A stretch of 64,000 nucleotides of DNA, taken from assembly GCF_001427105.1 (NCBI RefSeq), contig NZ_LMGI01000001.1:992001-1056000 (forward strand). Direction: 5' to 3'. Under the pieces are notes generated by a model, which saw nothing but the letters and a program-made list of their open reading frames with translations, had not been told where the DNA came from and ran no database searches. Positions 41,443 through 50,176 of this stretch are shown piece by piece. The stretch comes from Sphingopyxis sp. Root154. GTDB lineage: Bacteria > Pseudomonadota > Alphaproteobacteria > Sphingomonadales > Sphingomonadaceae. Each line of letters starts with the position of its first letter. Position 1 is the first letter of the stretch. The translations under genes were made by a program, and so were the position numbers.

Positions 41443-41784
41443 GTGATCCACGCCCACCCGGACAGCGGCACACGCTATGAAGTGCTCGGCGACCGTCTCG
41501 CGCGGCTGCGTCAGGCCAGGGGGCTCAGCAAGACCGACATCGCCGGCCGGCTCGGCGTCACCGTCACCTCGATCTGCTATTGGGAACAGGGCCGCTCGCG
41601 CCCGCGGCTCGCGCGGCTGCAGGCGCTCGCCGACCTCCTCGGCACCTCGCCGACCGAGCTCTTGAGCCGCGACAGCGCGCCGGGCAGCGACCATTTGTCC
41701 GACCTCGTCACCCGCATGCGCGCCGAAATCGCCCACGCCGCGGGCACCACCCCGTCGAAGGTGCGCATCACGATTGAGATGTAG
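41443..41784 (+). CDS. XRE-type helix-turn-helix regulator, 113 aa
   Basis: An XRE/Cro-type DNA-binding protein: LARLRQARGLSKTDIAGRLG and VTVTSICYWEQGRSRPRLAR form the HTH (residues about 21-60), followed by LQALADLLGTSPTELLSRDS and a short C-terminal extension. Start is GTG 41443. TTGCAC occurs twice upstream (41411 and 41433, 22 bases apart), a plausible autoregulatory operator. It opens the restriction island and may control its genes. Confidence 0.85.
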   Translation: MIHAHPDSGTRYEVLGDRLARLRQARGLSKTDIAGRLGVTVTSICYWEQGRSRPRLARLQALADLLGTSPTELLSRDSAPGSDHLSDLVTRMRAEIAHAAGTTPSKVRITIEM

Positions 41785-41871
41785 GCGCCCGCGCCGTCAC
41801 ACCCTCCCCCCTTCGTCGCCCCGCCCTGACACGGGGCGGCGTTGGGCGCGCCTCCTCTCGTCCCACTGCAT

Positions 41872-41943
41872 CGTCATCCCGGACTTGATCCGGGATCCAG
41901 CTAACCGCGCGCAAATGGACCCCGGATCAAGCCCGGGATGACG
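41872..41943. repeat. Dispersed palindromic repeat, copy 7, full length
   Basis: CGTCATCCCGGACTTGATCC at the left, GATCAAGCCCGGGATGACG at the right; the inner GATCCAGCTAAC and CGCGCAAATGGACC are close to those of copy 2 at 15073. It marks the left edge of the restriction island. Confidence 0.9.
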
Positions 41944-41979
41944 ATGCAGCGGGGCTCCAATTTTCCTCTTTCCTATATT

Positions 41980-41994
41980 GTTCCCATATGGTTC
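41980..41994. promoter_or_regulatory. Candidate LexA (SOS) box GTTC-N7-GTTC
   Basis: GTTCCCATATGGTTC is an exact alphaproteobacterial LexA box, 37 bases before the ATG of the HTH gene at 42032. It is inside an AT-rich promoter with TATAAA just downstream. Exact promoter placement makes it more convincing than a random hit. Confidence 0.55.
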
Positions 41995-42017
41995 GTTTAT
42001 AAAATTCAAACGAACCA
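41989..42017. promoter_or_regulatory. 10-base inverted repeat overlapping the LexA box
   Basis: TGGTTCGTTT (41989-41998) and AAACGAACCA (42008-42017), perfect arms with a nine-base AT-rich spacer. It overlaps the second GTTC of the LexA box, so two regulators could compete here. Confidence 0.6.
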
Positions 42018-42031
42018 CAGGAACCAAGCTC

Positions 42032-43264
42032 ATGAAACAGGAAATCCTTCCGCCCCTCCCCGCGGTCATCGACGCAGAGGCCGACCCCGCGATCGACGCC
42101 GAAGACCTCCCCGAAGAACTCGCCTTCACCCCCGTCGAACAGCGCAGCAAGCGCTGGACCGGCATCACCGCGCAGAAACAGCACCTCTTCATCGCGCATC
42201 TCGCCGCGACCGGCGCGGTCAGCATGGCGGCCAAGATCGCGGGCCACTCGACCTCGGCCTTCTACCAACTGCGCAAGCGCGACGACGCGGGCAGCTTCGC
42301 CGCGGCATGGGACCGGGCGGTCGAGGCGGGCGCGCGCCGCGTTGCCGACCTGCTCATGGAATATGCGATCTATGGCGTGCCCGAGACGCTGTCGAAGGAA
42401 GGCCGCGTCATCCTCGAACGCCGCCGGCCGAACGTGCGCGCGATGCAGCATATCGCCGCGAGCCGCTTCCCCGAATCCTTCGGCGCCGGCATCAACCCCG
42501 TCGACGCCCCCGCCACCGCCCTCCCCCACGCGATCCGTCGCCTGCGCGAGAAATGGCAGGCCGAGTGGGAGGCCGAGCGCCAGGCGCGGCTGATGGAACG
42601 CAATGCCCGCGCGAACCGGCAGGACACCGACCTCGACGACCGGCTCCGCACCATCCGCACCGCCTATCAGCGCAGGATTTCGCACGACCCCGTCAAGCGC
42701 GCCGCGTGGGACCTGCTCACCGGCCCCGGCACCGATTGGGCCGCGGTGCGAAAAGCCGACGCCTATATCAACCCGCAGAAGCACGAATGGCACATGCACC
42801 ACCCCGACATGATCGTCCCGCTGTCGGCCGGAGCGGGCAATGTCGACTGGGAAGAGGCCGAGGGCGGCGACCTCTCGAACCCAACCCCGCCGCCCGCCGA
42901 CCATGTCCGCTGGACCGAGGGCGGTGAAGAGGACGAGCTGTGGTTCGACCGCTTCGAGGAACATATGATCGAGGGCGAGGCCGGCGAAAGCGACCTTGCC
43001 AGCGGCAAGATCACCCGCGGCGACGTCCGCATGGCCGCCTACACGCTGCGCGAGCGCGCCGAGGGCTGGCAACAGGCGCGCCCGCCCGTGATCCAGCACC
43101 CCCACGACTTCCTCGCCGACACCCACAGCCAAAGCGGTCCGACCAGCCGCGACCGCGACGCCGCCCGCCGCCGCGCCGAGCGCGAGATCGCGGCGCTCGA
43201 ACGCGAATGGAACGCCGCCTACAGCGAGGCGAGCTGGGCGGCGTGGAAGGCGGGGACAAAATAG
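42032..43264 (+). CDS. Terminase-small-subunit-like HTH protein in restriction island
   Basis: A 410-residue protein. The N terminal third holds the same HTH module as the gene at 29890: GITAQKQHLFIAHLAATGAV, SMAAKIAGHSTSAFYQLRKR, then FAAAWDRAVEAGARRVADLL. A long charged middle (LREKWQAEWEAERQARLMER) and an acidic C-terminal half follow, with no terminase large-subunit motifs. Likely a DNA-binding protein of phage or defence origin. ATG 42032 is used; a reading from TTG 41978 would translate the operator. Convergent to res, stop and stop adjacent (43264/43265). Confidence 0.7.
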   Translation: MKQEILPPLPAVIDAEADPAIDAEDLPEELAFTPVEQRSKRWTGITAQKQHLFIAHLAATGAVSMAAKIAGHSTSAFYQLRKRDDAGSFAAAWDRAVEAGARRVADLLMEYAIYGVPETLSKEGRVILERRRPNVRAMQHIAASRFPESFGAGINPVDAPATALPHAIRRLREKWQAEWEAERQARLMERNARANRQDTDLDDRLRTIRTAYQRRISHDPVKRAAWDLLTGPGTDWAAVRKADAYINPQKHEWHMHHPDMIVPLSAGAGNVDWEEAEGGDLSNPTPPPADHVRWTEGGEEDELWFDRFEEHMIEGEAGESDLASGKITRGDVRMAAYTLRERAEGWQQARPPVIQHPHDFLADTHSQSGPTSRDRDAARRRAEREIAALEREWNAAYSEASWAAWKAGTK

Positions 43265-45895
43265 TTAAGCCAAAGCCGCTCGGATTTGCGTCGCCACGTC
43301 GCGCCCATCTTTGTCGTCCTTCCACACCATGACAAATCGCATCTTGCCGCCGCTCACCTCGGCGGTGCGGCGCCCAATATTGTCCTTCTCACGGTCATAT
43401 TCATCGACGCGTCCCTTGGCTTCGATGACGAAGACACTTCCATCCCGCAGTTTCGCCACAAAATCGGGAAAGAAATTGCCCTTGGACGTGGGGAGCGAAT
43501 AATTGCCCGGCATCGCTTCGCCATTGCGGACCCATGTTTCGACTTCAGGCAAGCCATCGATGATCCGCGCGCACTCCACCTCGAAATTGTTGAGCTTCCC
43601 CATGCGCATATAATAGTGACGGTTTGGTCGGAACGAACCGCTGTAATAGGACGCCGCGTTGTAAAAATAAGGCTCAAAACGAAACGCCGACTCGTCCGAA
43701 ACCAGCGGCTCGCCAAGCCCCTCGAGGAACATTTGCACACCCTGCCGGGCTGTTTGCTCGCGAAGCAGCTTTACCTTGTCGCTAACCGCGCGGCGTAAAG
43801 CATATTTACCCCGAACCAGCACCGCCAGCGGCATCCTGCGAACATCCAAAAGATGCTGCACAACCCGGCGGCAATATTCCAGATATACAGGCTGTGACGT
43901 GTGAATTTGCTTCGTCCAACGGTCAAGGAAACGCGACAACGCCGCAGCGTCCCAGTCAGTCGCGTCATCAAGCGCCAATTCGATCTGCTCGTCGATATTG
44001 CGGCAGATGATTGTGTCGCCTTCGATGTCAAAGGCAAAACCTTCGCCCGTCTCGCTATAATGGAATGCCGGAAGCTCCGCTTTCCCCGGATCGTCGAGCA
44101 AATCCCAACCGGCCAAGTCGATGAAGGTCTCGGTCTCGGCAAGATCCAATTCGCCTTGCACCGACAGTTGCAGCCGAGGAACTTCCAGCTTCACGCCCCG
44201 TTCGGCCGGCGATCGCGCTGCCGCAGCTTGCTCGATATAGCGCTCAACCGACTCGATCGATCCCGGGACGAACGGCTCGATCGCCGCCGCAACTTCGCGC
44301 TGCACCTCCTCCGGCGCATCCTCCGCGACGGTCAGCGCAACACCGCCCTCGCCGTCGTCGGCCATCCGCGTCGCTCGCTGCGCTTCAGGCGACAGGTTCG
44401 AAATATCGGGACGCGACGGCAAACGGTGCACGGGCGCCGCTGGTCTCCGGAACAACGGTGAATCCCCGCCGTCCAATTGCATTTCAGGCGGCGTTTCGAT
44501 GATCGCCTGCCGTGCGCTGCGCTCGTCAAAGCCCATTTCGGTGAGCTTGTCGGTCAGAGCCTGCGCCGCCGTCGCAAAATTAGCTTCGGACACATGAGCA
44601 TAGGCGCGGTTCAGTTCCTCCGACACCCGCCTTTGTGCAAAGGGCATGCGAAGAACACGGCCAAGAAGCTGTTCGACCGCGCCCGCTGACCGGATGCTCG
44701 CGACCGAGCAGAAAATATAGGCAAAGGAACAGTCCCAGCCCTCCTTCAGCGCCTGAACGGTGATGACATGTTCGACCTTGCACGCCGGATCGAACAGGTC
44801 GACGCCATCCAGTCCGCGCTGGTCACCCGTCGCGACGACAATCGCCTCCTCAGGGATTTTCTCGACCTCGATCAAATGCTTCTTGAGCAATTCGACCGTC
44901 GCCTCCGCCCCTTCGGTCTGTGGCTGCGCCTGATACAGCGCGATCGGGCGGATGCGCCCGGGATCGCCCCGTCCGATCGGCTCCAACGCCGCCCGGTTCA
45001 TTACCGCTGCATTCACCGCCTGTTGCCAGCTGCCATGCTGGGTCAAATGGATCGGCATCTTGATCATTTCCGCGTTTTTCAGCTCCAGCGCACTGGCAGC
45101 GGAAATGACGTTCGATCGCGGCTTGGGCGTTGCCGTGAATTCGATGATCGCCGATGGATTCAGTCGCTGTTTCACGTTGCCCGACAGGCCGGTCATGAAA
45201 TTATGCGCTTCGTCGAGGATCAGCAGGGGGCGCTGCCGGTGCAACAGATTGGCAAAGCTGTATTTAACATCACCCCGACGCGGACCGCTGTCTTCGACCT
45301 CCAACCCTTCGCCCATCCGGGCATCGCGGAAATGCCGCTCCAGATTTTCGTCGGTGCTGTACACATTACGCATATTGGTGTCGTTGATGCGGAACGTCTG
45401 CATCGTCCCGACAATCACCACCGTCTTGTTGATGAAATCCTGCGGCGCGATCTGCCGCCGCTCCTCGACGTCAAAAACCGCGATCGCGCCAAACGCATCC
45501 TCCAGCGCCAGTCGATAGGGGTGGCGCGGCTGTTTTAAAGCATCGATCGTCTGCGTCAGGATCGGGTTCGAGGGAACCAGCCACAACACCGGCACCTTCG
45601 GCCGCTCCATCCACTCGTCGGCGGCGATCTTGACCGCATGCGCCGCGAGCAGCGTCTTGCCACCGCCCGTCGGCAGGCGAATACAGCAATAGGGTGCCTC
45701 GCGTTCCAGTCCCTCGACCGCCGAATAGCCACCCCTGGCAAAAGCGGCGGCGCCGTCATCGCTCACTTCATCGTCGCTTTCGATGCGCGCGATCGTCGCC
45801 GCATAGGCTGCCCCGAAATCCCCCGAACGGCATTGGCGGAAGAAAAAGCGAAGCTGCGCCAGCGCCCGGTCTTGATAAGGCTTGAGCAGCATCAA
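43265..45895 (-). CDS. res: Type III restriction enzyme Res-like helicase-nuclease
   Basis: An 876-residue superfamily 2 helicase with a C-terminal PD-(D/E)XK nuclease, as in type III Res. Walker A is RLPTGGGKTLLAAH (residue 75-81), then LLILDEAHNF (DEAH), EFTATPKP, and VEQLLGRVLRMPFAQRR (motif VI). Near residue 820 come GNFFPDFVAKLRDGSVF and VIEAKGRVDEYD, the catalytic PD...EAK. It needs the Mod subunit to find its site. Its ATG at 45895 overlaps the mod stop (ATGA). Mod is frameshifted, so it may be uncoupled or silent. Confidence 0.92.
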   Translation of the reverse strand: MMLLKPYQDRALAQLRFFFRQCRSGDFGAAYAATIARIESDDEVSDDGAAAFARGGYSAVEGLEREAPYCCIRLPTGGGKTLLAAHAVKIAADEWMERPKVPVLWLVPSNPILTQTIDALKQPRHPYRLALEDAFGAIAVFDVEERRQIAPQDFINKTVVIVGTMQTFRINDTNMRNVYSTDENLERHFRDARMGEGLEVEDSGPRRGDVKYSFANLLHRQRPLLILDEAHNFMTGLSGNVKQRLNPSAIIEFTATPKPRSNVISAASALELKNAEMIKMPIHLTQHGSWQQAVNAAVMNRAALEPIGRGDPGRIRPIALYQAQPQTEGAEATVELLKKHLIEVEKIPEEAIVVATGDQRGLDGVDLFDPACKVEHVITVQALKEGWDCSFAYIFCSVASIRSAGAVEQLLGRVLRMPFAQRRVSEELNRAYAHVSEANFATAAQALTDKLTEMGFDERSARQAIIETPPEMQLDGGDSPLFRRPAAPVHRLPSRPDISNLSPEAQRATRMADDGEGGVALTVAEDAPEEVQREVAAAIEPFVPGSIESVERYIEQAAAARSPAERGVKLEVPRLQLSVQGELDLAETETFIDLAGWDLLDDPGKAELPAFHYSETGEGFAFDIEGDTIICRNIDEQIELALDDATDWDAAALSRFLDRWTKQIHTSQPVYLEYCRRVVQHLLDVRRMPLAVLVRGKYALRRAVSDKVKLLREQTARQGVQMFLEGLGEPLVSDESAFRFEPYFYNAASYYSGSFRPNRHYYMRMGKLNNFEVECARIIDGLPEVETWVRNGEAMPGNYSLPTSKGNFFPDFVAKLRDGSVFVIEAKGRVDEYDREKDNIGRRTAEVSGGKMRFVMVWKDDKDGRDVATQIRAALA

Positions 45896-47423
45896 CGCGC
45901 CTTCACGTCATAGGGGGTCTGCTTGAAATCGATCCCCTCCTGCTTCAATCGCGCGGCACTCAACTGGCTCGCCTCGCCATAAATGGTCATCGGCCCGGCA
46001 AAACCGTCCGCCGCCTCGCGGATCAAGCCAAGAGTTACACTGGTTAGCACATTGCCCCCCTGCGGCCTTTTGTCTCCGAGTATGCCGTTATAGAGCAACG
46101 CATAACCGCGCCCGTCGTGCGTGCCGAGAAGAGGCGACGGGCTGGCGGCGAATGAAAGCGGCGTCCCCGTCTCCGAAAACCAGACATGCGCTGCGAGACT
46201 GGCGAACGAGATACCAGCCTTGATCCGCCCGTCAGCGTCGAACACAGGCTCGCCCAGCCGATAGAAGGCGAAGCCGCCGCCGCCCTGCCAGCCCACTCCT
46301 TGCGAAATCCCACCTTGTTCGCCTTCAATCACCTTATTCATGCGCGGCGCGCAATGGGTAACGGCGTGCTCGCCCATCTCGATGCCGATCCAGCGCCGCC
46401 CCATCTTGTGAGCGACGGCCGCCGTCGTGCCAGAACCGAGGAAACTATCGAGAACGAGATCGCCCGGATTCGTCGCTATTTGAAGTATACGGTGGAGAAG
46501 AGTTCGGGTTTGGGAGTCCCGAAGATATCGTCGCTGCCGAACAACGCGATGATTTCCTTCTTGGATTCTTGGGTATTACCGACTTCGTCATTTGTCCACC
46601 ACGACCAAGCCGTCCGCCCTTCCTGCTCTCGCAAGTAAGTCTTCTTACGAGGCATTCCCTTCCCGTCTTTGCCAAACCACATACGGCCTTCGGCGAGTAG
46701 GCGCTTGAACTCGGGTTCGATTGTTACCCAGCATCTTCCGGGAGGGGGGGAGTACGTCACTCCGCCGGGCGTAACGATTTCGTACATTTGATTGGGTCGA
46801 TATCCTTGCGCAGAAAAATTGGACGAAGAAGTCCAAGGACCGCGAGGATCATCATCAGGGTTCTTGAATTCCGCCAATTGCTTGGGCGTCAAAGGAAGCT
46901 TGTTAGCACCACTTTGGAAGGAACCGCGAGATCCTTCATAAACGTGAATGTGATCGTGAGCATCGCCCAACGCCAGCCGGTTATCGGGACCAATCCGCTT
47001 TTGCCAAAGTACATTTACTACAAAATTCCGCCGCCCGAATACCTCGTCCATGATGACCTTGAGATAGTGCCCCTCATTGTCATCAATCGATACCCAAATA
47101 CTTCCGTCGTCGGACAGCAGCTCGCGCAACAACTCTAATCGAGGCCAGATCATAGCCAGCCATTGGCTGTGCTCCAGATTGTCGTCGTAGTGCTCAAAGG
47201 CCGACCGGGTATTATAGGGCGGGTCTATATAGATGCATTTCACCTGTCCCGCATAATAGGGCAACAGGCTCTTCAGCGCTTCAAGATTATCGCCTTGGAT
47301 CAGCATATTGCCGCTAGCTTGATCGCCGGCAGACAGGACTGGATCTGCCTCTAATAGACGATAGGGAACACTGGCTGCCGCTTTGATGTCCTCTCCGCGT
47401 GTCAGCCAGTCAAGCGTCGGCAT
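45892..47423 (-). pseudogene. mod: Type III DNA methyltransferase Mod, single-base frameshift
   Basis: The N-terminal part (46476-47423 frame) holds IYIDPPYNTRSAFEHYDD (motif IV) and ends DIFGTPKPELFSTVYFK then a stop; the rest continues in the next frame to 45892. One missing base (a C on the plus strand) between 46501 and 46502 would restore PKPERLLHRILQIATNPGDL, then VLDSFLGSGTTAAVAHKMGR (motif I, AdoMet binding) in one 510-residue protein. So motif IV and motif I are split. Either a true inactivating deletion or a sequencing error; no simple repeat is there to make it phase variable. The ATG at 47423 overlaps the lepA stop (TAATG). Confidence 0.88.
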
Positions 47424-49246
47424 TAAGCGTCATCCCCCATCCGCAATGCAGCAATAAACGCTTCCTGCGGAATGTTCACATTCCCATATTCGCGCATCCG
47501 CTTCTTGCCCTCTTTCTGCTTTTCGAGCAGCTTTTTCTTGCGGGTCGCGTCGCCGCCGTAGCATTTGGCGGTCACATCCTTGCGCAGCGCGGCGATGGTT
47601 TCGCGGGCGATCACCTTGCCGCCGATCGCGGCCTGGATCGGGATCTTGAACATGTGGCGCGGGATCAGGTCCTTCAGCCGCTCGCACATGCCGCGGCCGC
47701 GCGTTTCGGCGGTGCCGCGGTGGACGATCATGGAGAGCGCGTCGACCGGCTCGTTGTTGACGAGGATGCTCATCTTGACGAGGTCGCCGGGGCGGTGGCC
47801 GATCTGGTGATAATCGAAGCTGGCGTAACCGCGGCTGATGCTCTTGAGCCGGTCATAGAAATCGAACACGACTTCGTTGAGCGGCAGTTCATAGGTGATC
47901 TGCGCGCGGCCGCCCACATAGGTCAGATTCTTCTGCACCCCGCGGCGGTCCTGGCACAGCTTCAGGATCGGGCCGAGATATTCGTCGGGCACGTAAATCA
48001 CCGCCTCGATCCACGGTTCCTGAATCTCGTCGATGCGGTTCGGGTCGGGCATGTCGGCGGGGTTGTGGAGCTCGATCTCCTTCGCCGCCTCATTCTTGGT
48101 GTGGCCGAGCTTGAGCTTGTAAACCACCGACGGCGCGGTGGTGATCAGGTCGAGGTCATACTCGCGCGTCAGCCGCTCCTGGATGATCTCGAGGTGGAGC
48201 AGGCCGAGGAAGCCGCAGCGGAAGCCGAAACCGAGCGCGGCGCTGCTTTCCATCTCGAAGCTGAAGCTCGCGTCGTTGAGGCGGAGCTTCTGGATGCTCT
48301 CGCGCAATTTTTCGAAGTCGTTCGCGTCGGTCGGGAACATGCCGCAGAAGACGACGGGCTGGACTTCCTTGAACCCCGGCAGCGCCTGTGCCGCAGGCTT
48401 TTTGGCGTCGGTGACGGTGTCGCCGACGCGCGCCTGCGCGACGTCCTTGATCTGCGCGGTGATGAAGCCGATCTCGCCGGGGCCGAGTTCGGTGAGCTGC
48501 TCGATCTTCGGCGTGAAACAGCCGACGCGGTCGATCAGGTGGGTGGTGCCCGCCTGCATGAACTTGATCTGCTGGCCTTTTTTCAGCACGCCGTCGATCA
48601 CGCGGATCAGGATGACGACGCCCAGATACGGGTCGTACCAGCTGTCGACGAGCATCGCGACGAGCGGCGCGGTCGCGTCGCCCTTCGGCGGCGGGATGCG
48701 CGTGACGATCGCCTCGAGCGCTTCCTCGATGCCGATCCCGGCCTTCGCGCTGGCGAGCACCGCGTCGTCGGCGGGCAGCCCGATGATGTCCTCGATCTCG
48801 GCCTTCACCTTGTCGACGTCGGCCGCGGGCAGGTCGATCTTGTTGATAACCGGCACGATCTCATGGTCGTGCTCGATCGACTGGTAGACGTTCGCGAGCG
48901 TCTGCGCCTCGACCCCCTGCGCCGCGTCGACGACAAGCAGTGCGCCCTCGCACGCCGCGAGCGACCGCGACACTTCATAGGCGAAGTCGACGTGGCCCGG
49001 GGTGTCCATCAGGTTGAGCTCATACGTCTCGCCGTCGTGCGCCTTATACTTCAGGCGCACCGTCTGCGCCTTGATCGTGATCCCACGTTCCTTCTCGATG
49101 TCCATATTATCAAGGACTTGCGCCGACATCTCACGCGCGGTCAGCCCGCCCGTGAACTGGATCAGCCGGTCGGCGAGCGTCGACTTGCCATGGTCGATGT
49201 GCGCGATGATCGAGAAGTTGCGGATATGCGAAAGCGGAGTGGTCAT
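47423..49246 (-). CDS. lepA: Elongation factor 4 (LepA)
   Basis: A 607-residue translational GTPase that acts on the ribosome under stress. G motifs: [20 protein letters not shown] (G1), [10 protein letters not shown] (G2), [11 protein letters not shown] (G3), [13 protein letters not shown] (G4). LepA-specific C-terminal domain ([58 protein letters not shown]) is intact. Its stop overlaps the start of mod by one base, which places the restriction genes downstream of a housekeeping gene. 45 bases separate it from the unit at 49292. Confidence 0.97.
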   Translation of the reverse strand: MTTPLSHIRNFSIIAHIDHGKSTLADRLIQFTGGLTAREMSAQVLDNMDIEKERGITIKAQTVRLKYKAHDGETYELNLMDTPGHVDFAYEVSRSLAACEGALLVVDAAQGVEAQTLANVYQSIEHDHEIVPVINKIDLPAADVDKVKAEIEDIIGLPADDAVLASAKAGIGIEEALEAIVTRIPPPKGDATAPLVAMLVDSWYDPYLGVVILIRVIDGVLKKGQQIKFMQAGTTHLIDRVGCFTPKIEQLTELGPGEIGFITAQIKDVAQARVGDTVTDAKKPAAQALPGFKEVQPVVFCGMFPTDANDFEKLRESIQKLRLNDASFSFEMESSAALGFGFRCGFLGLLHLEIIQERLTREYDLDLITTAPSVVYKLKLGHTKNEAAKEIELHNPADMPDPNRIDEIQEPWIEAVIYVPDEYLGPILKLCQDRRGVQKNLTYVGGRAQITYELPLNEVVFDFYDRLKSISRGYASFDYHQIGHRPGDLVKMSILVNNEPVDALSMIVHRGTAETRGRGMCERLKDLIPRHMFKIPIQAAIGGKVIARETIAALRKDVTAKCYGGDATRKKKLLEKQKEGKKRMREYGNVNIPQEAFIAALRMGDDA

Positions 49247-49291
49247 GCGCCGCGCCCTAGCAGCGGAAAGCCGCGCTGTCAGCAGGCTAAG

Positions 49292-50176
49292 CTATTGCGC
49301 CAGCCAGCGCCGGCAATCGTCGCGGACACGCGCGTCGCTGTCGGCCATTCCGCGCTTCAGCACCGCAGCTCGCGCGTCGCCTTCTTCCACAGCCGCCAGC
49401 GCCGCGGTCGCATTCGCGCGCACCCGCGGCACCGGGTGCGCTTTCGCGAACTGCTCGGTCACATCCCGCCCATTCTCGGTCAAATGTATCGCGCAGCGGA
49501 GCAGCATTTCGCCGCTCGTCAGCGTCGGGCGCTTCGCAATCGTGCCATGGTCGAGATCGACAATATATTGGTCACGCCACGGAACATGTTCGCCCTCGTC
49601 CATGATGTTGAGGCTGACCGAGAGGCTTTTGGGAGGGAGTTGGCTGTGGATGTCGCGGTGGGCGCGGTAGAGCATCATCTTGCCCTGGCTTAGGCTGCTG
49701 CGTTCGACGAATTTGAGATTCAGCGGCTCGCCGAGGCAGCCGTCGACGGTTTCGGGGTCGTAATCATAATAGTCACTGACATAGCCGGGGCCGAAATAGC
49801 CGGCGGTGAGGAAGCTGAAATTATGGTCGTGCGGGACGCCGTAGGAGAAGGCTGCGGGGCCGCTTGTCGTGTAGGCGGCGTCGCGTTCGGAGGGCCATAG
49901 GTTGGCACGGAGGTAAAAGCCGCGCGGGCTGCGGTGGAGGAGGAAGACCTGTGCCGTATAGCGGTTAAGTTCGAGCTGGTTCGTATAGCTCGCCTTGAGG
50001 GCGTGGCTCACGCGGTCGGCGAGGAAATCGCGGTTGCGCGACAGGCCGGCGAGGAGGTCGGTGCAGCGCGCGATGCTCGCCTCGTCGGTGAGGACGACGC
50101 CGCTTTCGTCGAGGCGGGCGGTGACCTCTTCGATGTCGAGCGCGGGGCCGGCGGGCGGATCGATCAGGCGCGGCAT
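49292..50176 (-). CDS. Cupin-like protein with C-terminal HEAT-like repeat
   Basis: A 294-residue protein of no recognised family. Its centre is beta-rich with a possible metal site: SYGVPHDHNFSFLTAGYFGP (HDH, near residue 133) and GKMMLYRAHRDIHSQLPPKS (further His), a spacing like the two cupin motifs. The DYYDYDPETVDGCLGEPLN loop lies between. The end (ADSDARVRDDCRRWLAQ; EEGDARAAVLKRGM) is a short HEAT-type helical pair. ATG 50176 overlaps the upstream gene by 13 bases. With the neighbour and a 48-residue peptide gene it forms a small operon; it might oxidise that peptide. That is inference. Confidence 0.7.
   Translation of the reverse strand: MPRLIDPPAGPALDIEEVTARLDESGVVLTDEASIARCTDLLAGLSRNRDFLADRVSHALKASYTNQLELNRYTAQVFLLHRSPRGFYLRANLWPSERDAAYTTSGPAAFSYGVPHDHNFSFLTAGYFGPGYVSDYYDYDPETVDGCLGEPLNLKFVERSSLSQGKMMLYRAHRDIHSQLPPKSLSVSLNIMDEGEHVPWRDQYIVDLDHGTIAKRPTLTSGEMLLRCAIHLTENGRDVTEQFAKAHPVPRVRANATAALAAVEEGDARAAVLKRGMADSDARVRDDCRRWLAQ

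Noticed and set aside
46476..46530. Phase-variable repeat as cause of the mod break
   Set aside because: No run or tandem repeat of four or more units at the break; GAACTCTTCTCC is not a simple repeat tract.
47399..49693. 764-codon plus-strand frame opposite lepA
   Set aside because: Shadow of lepA and the cupin-like gene; Arg/Asp/His-rich with no domain.
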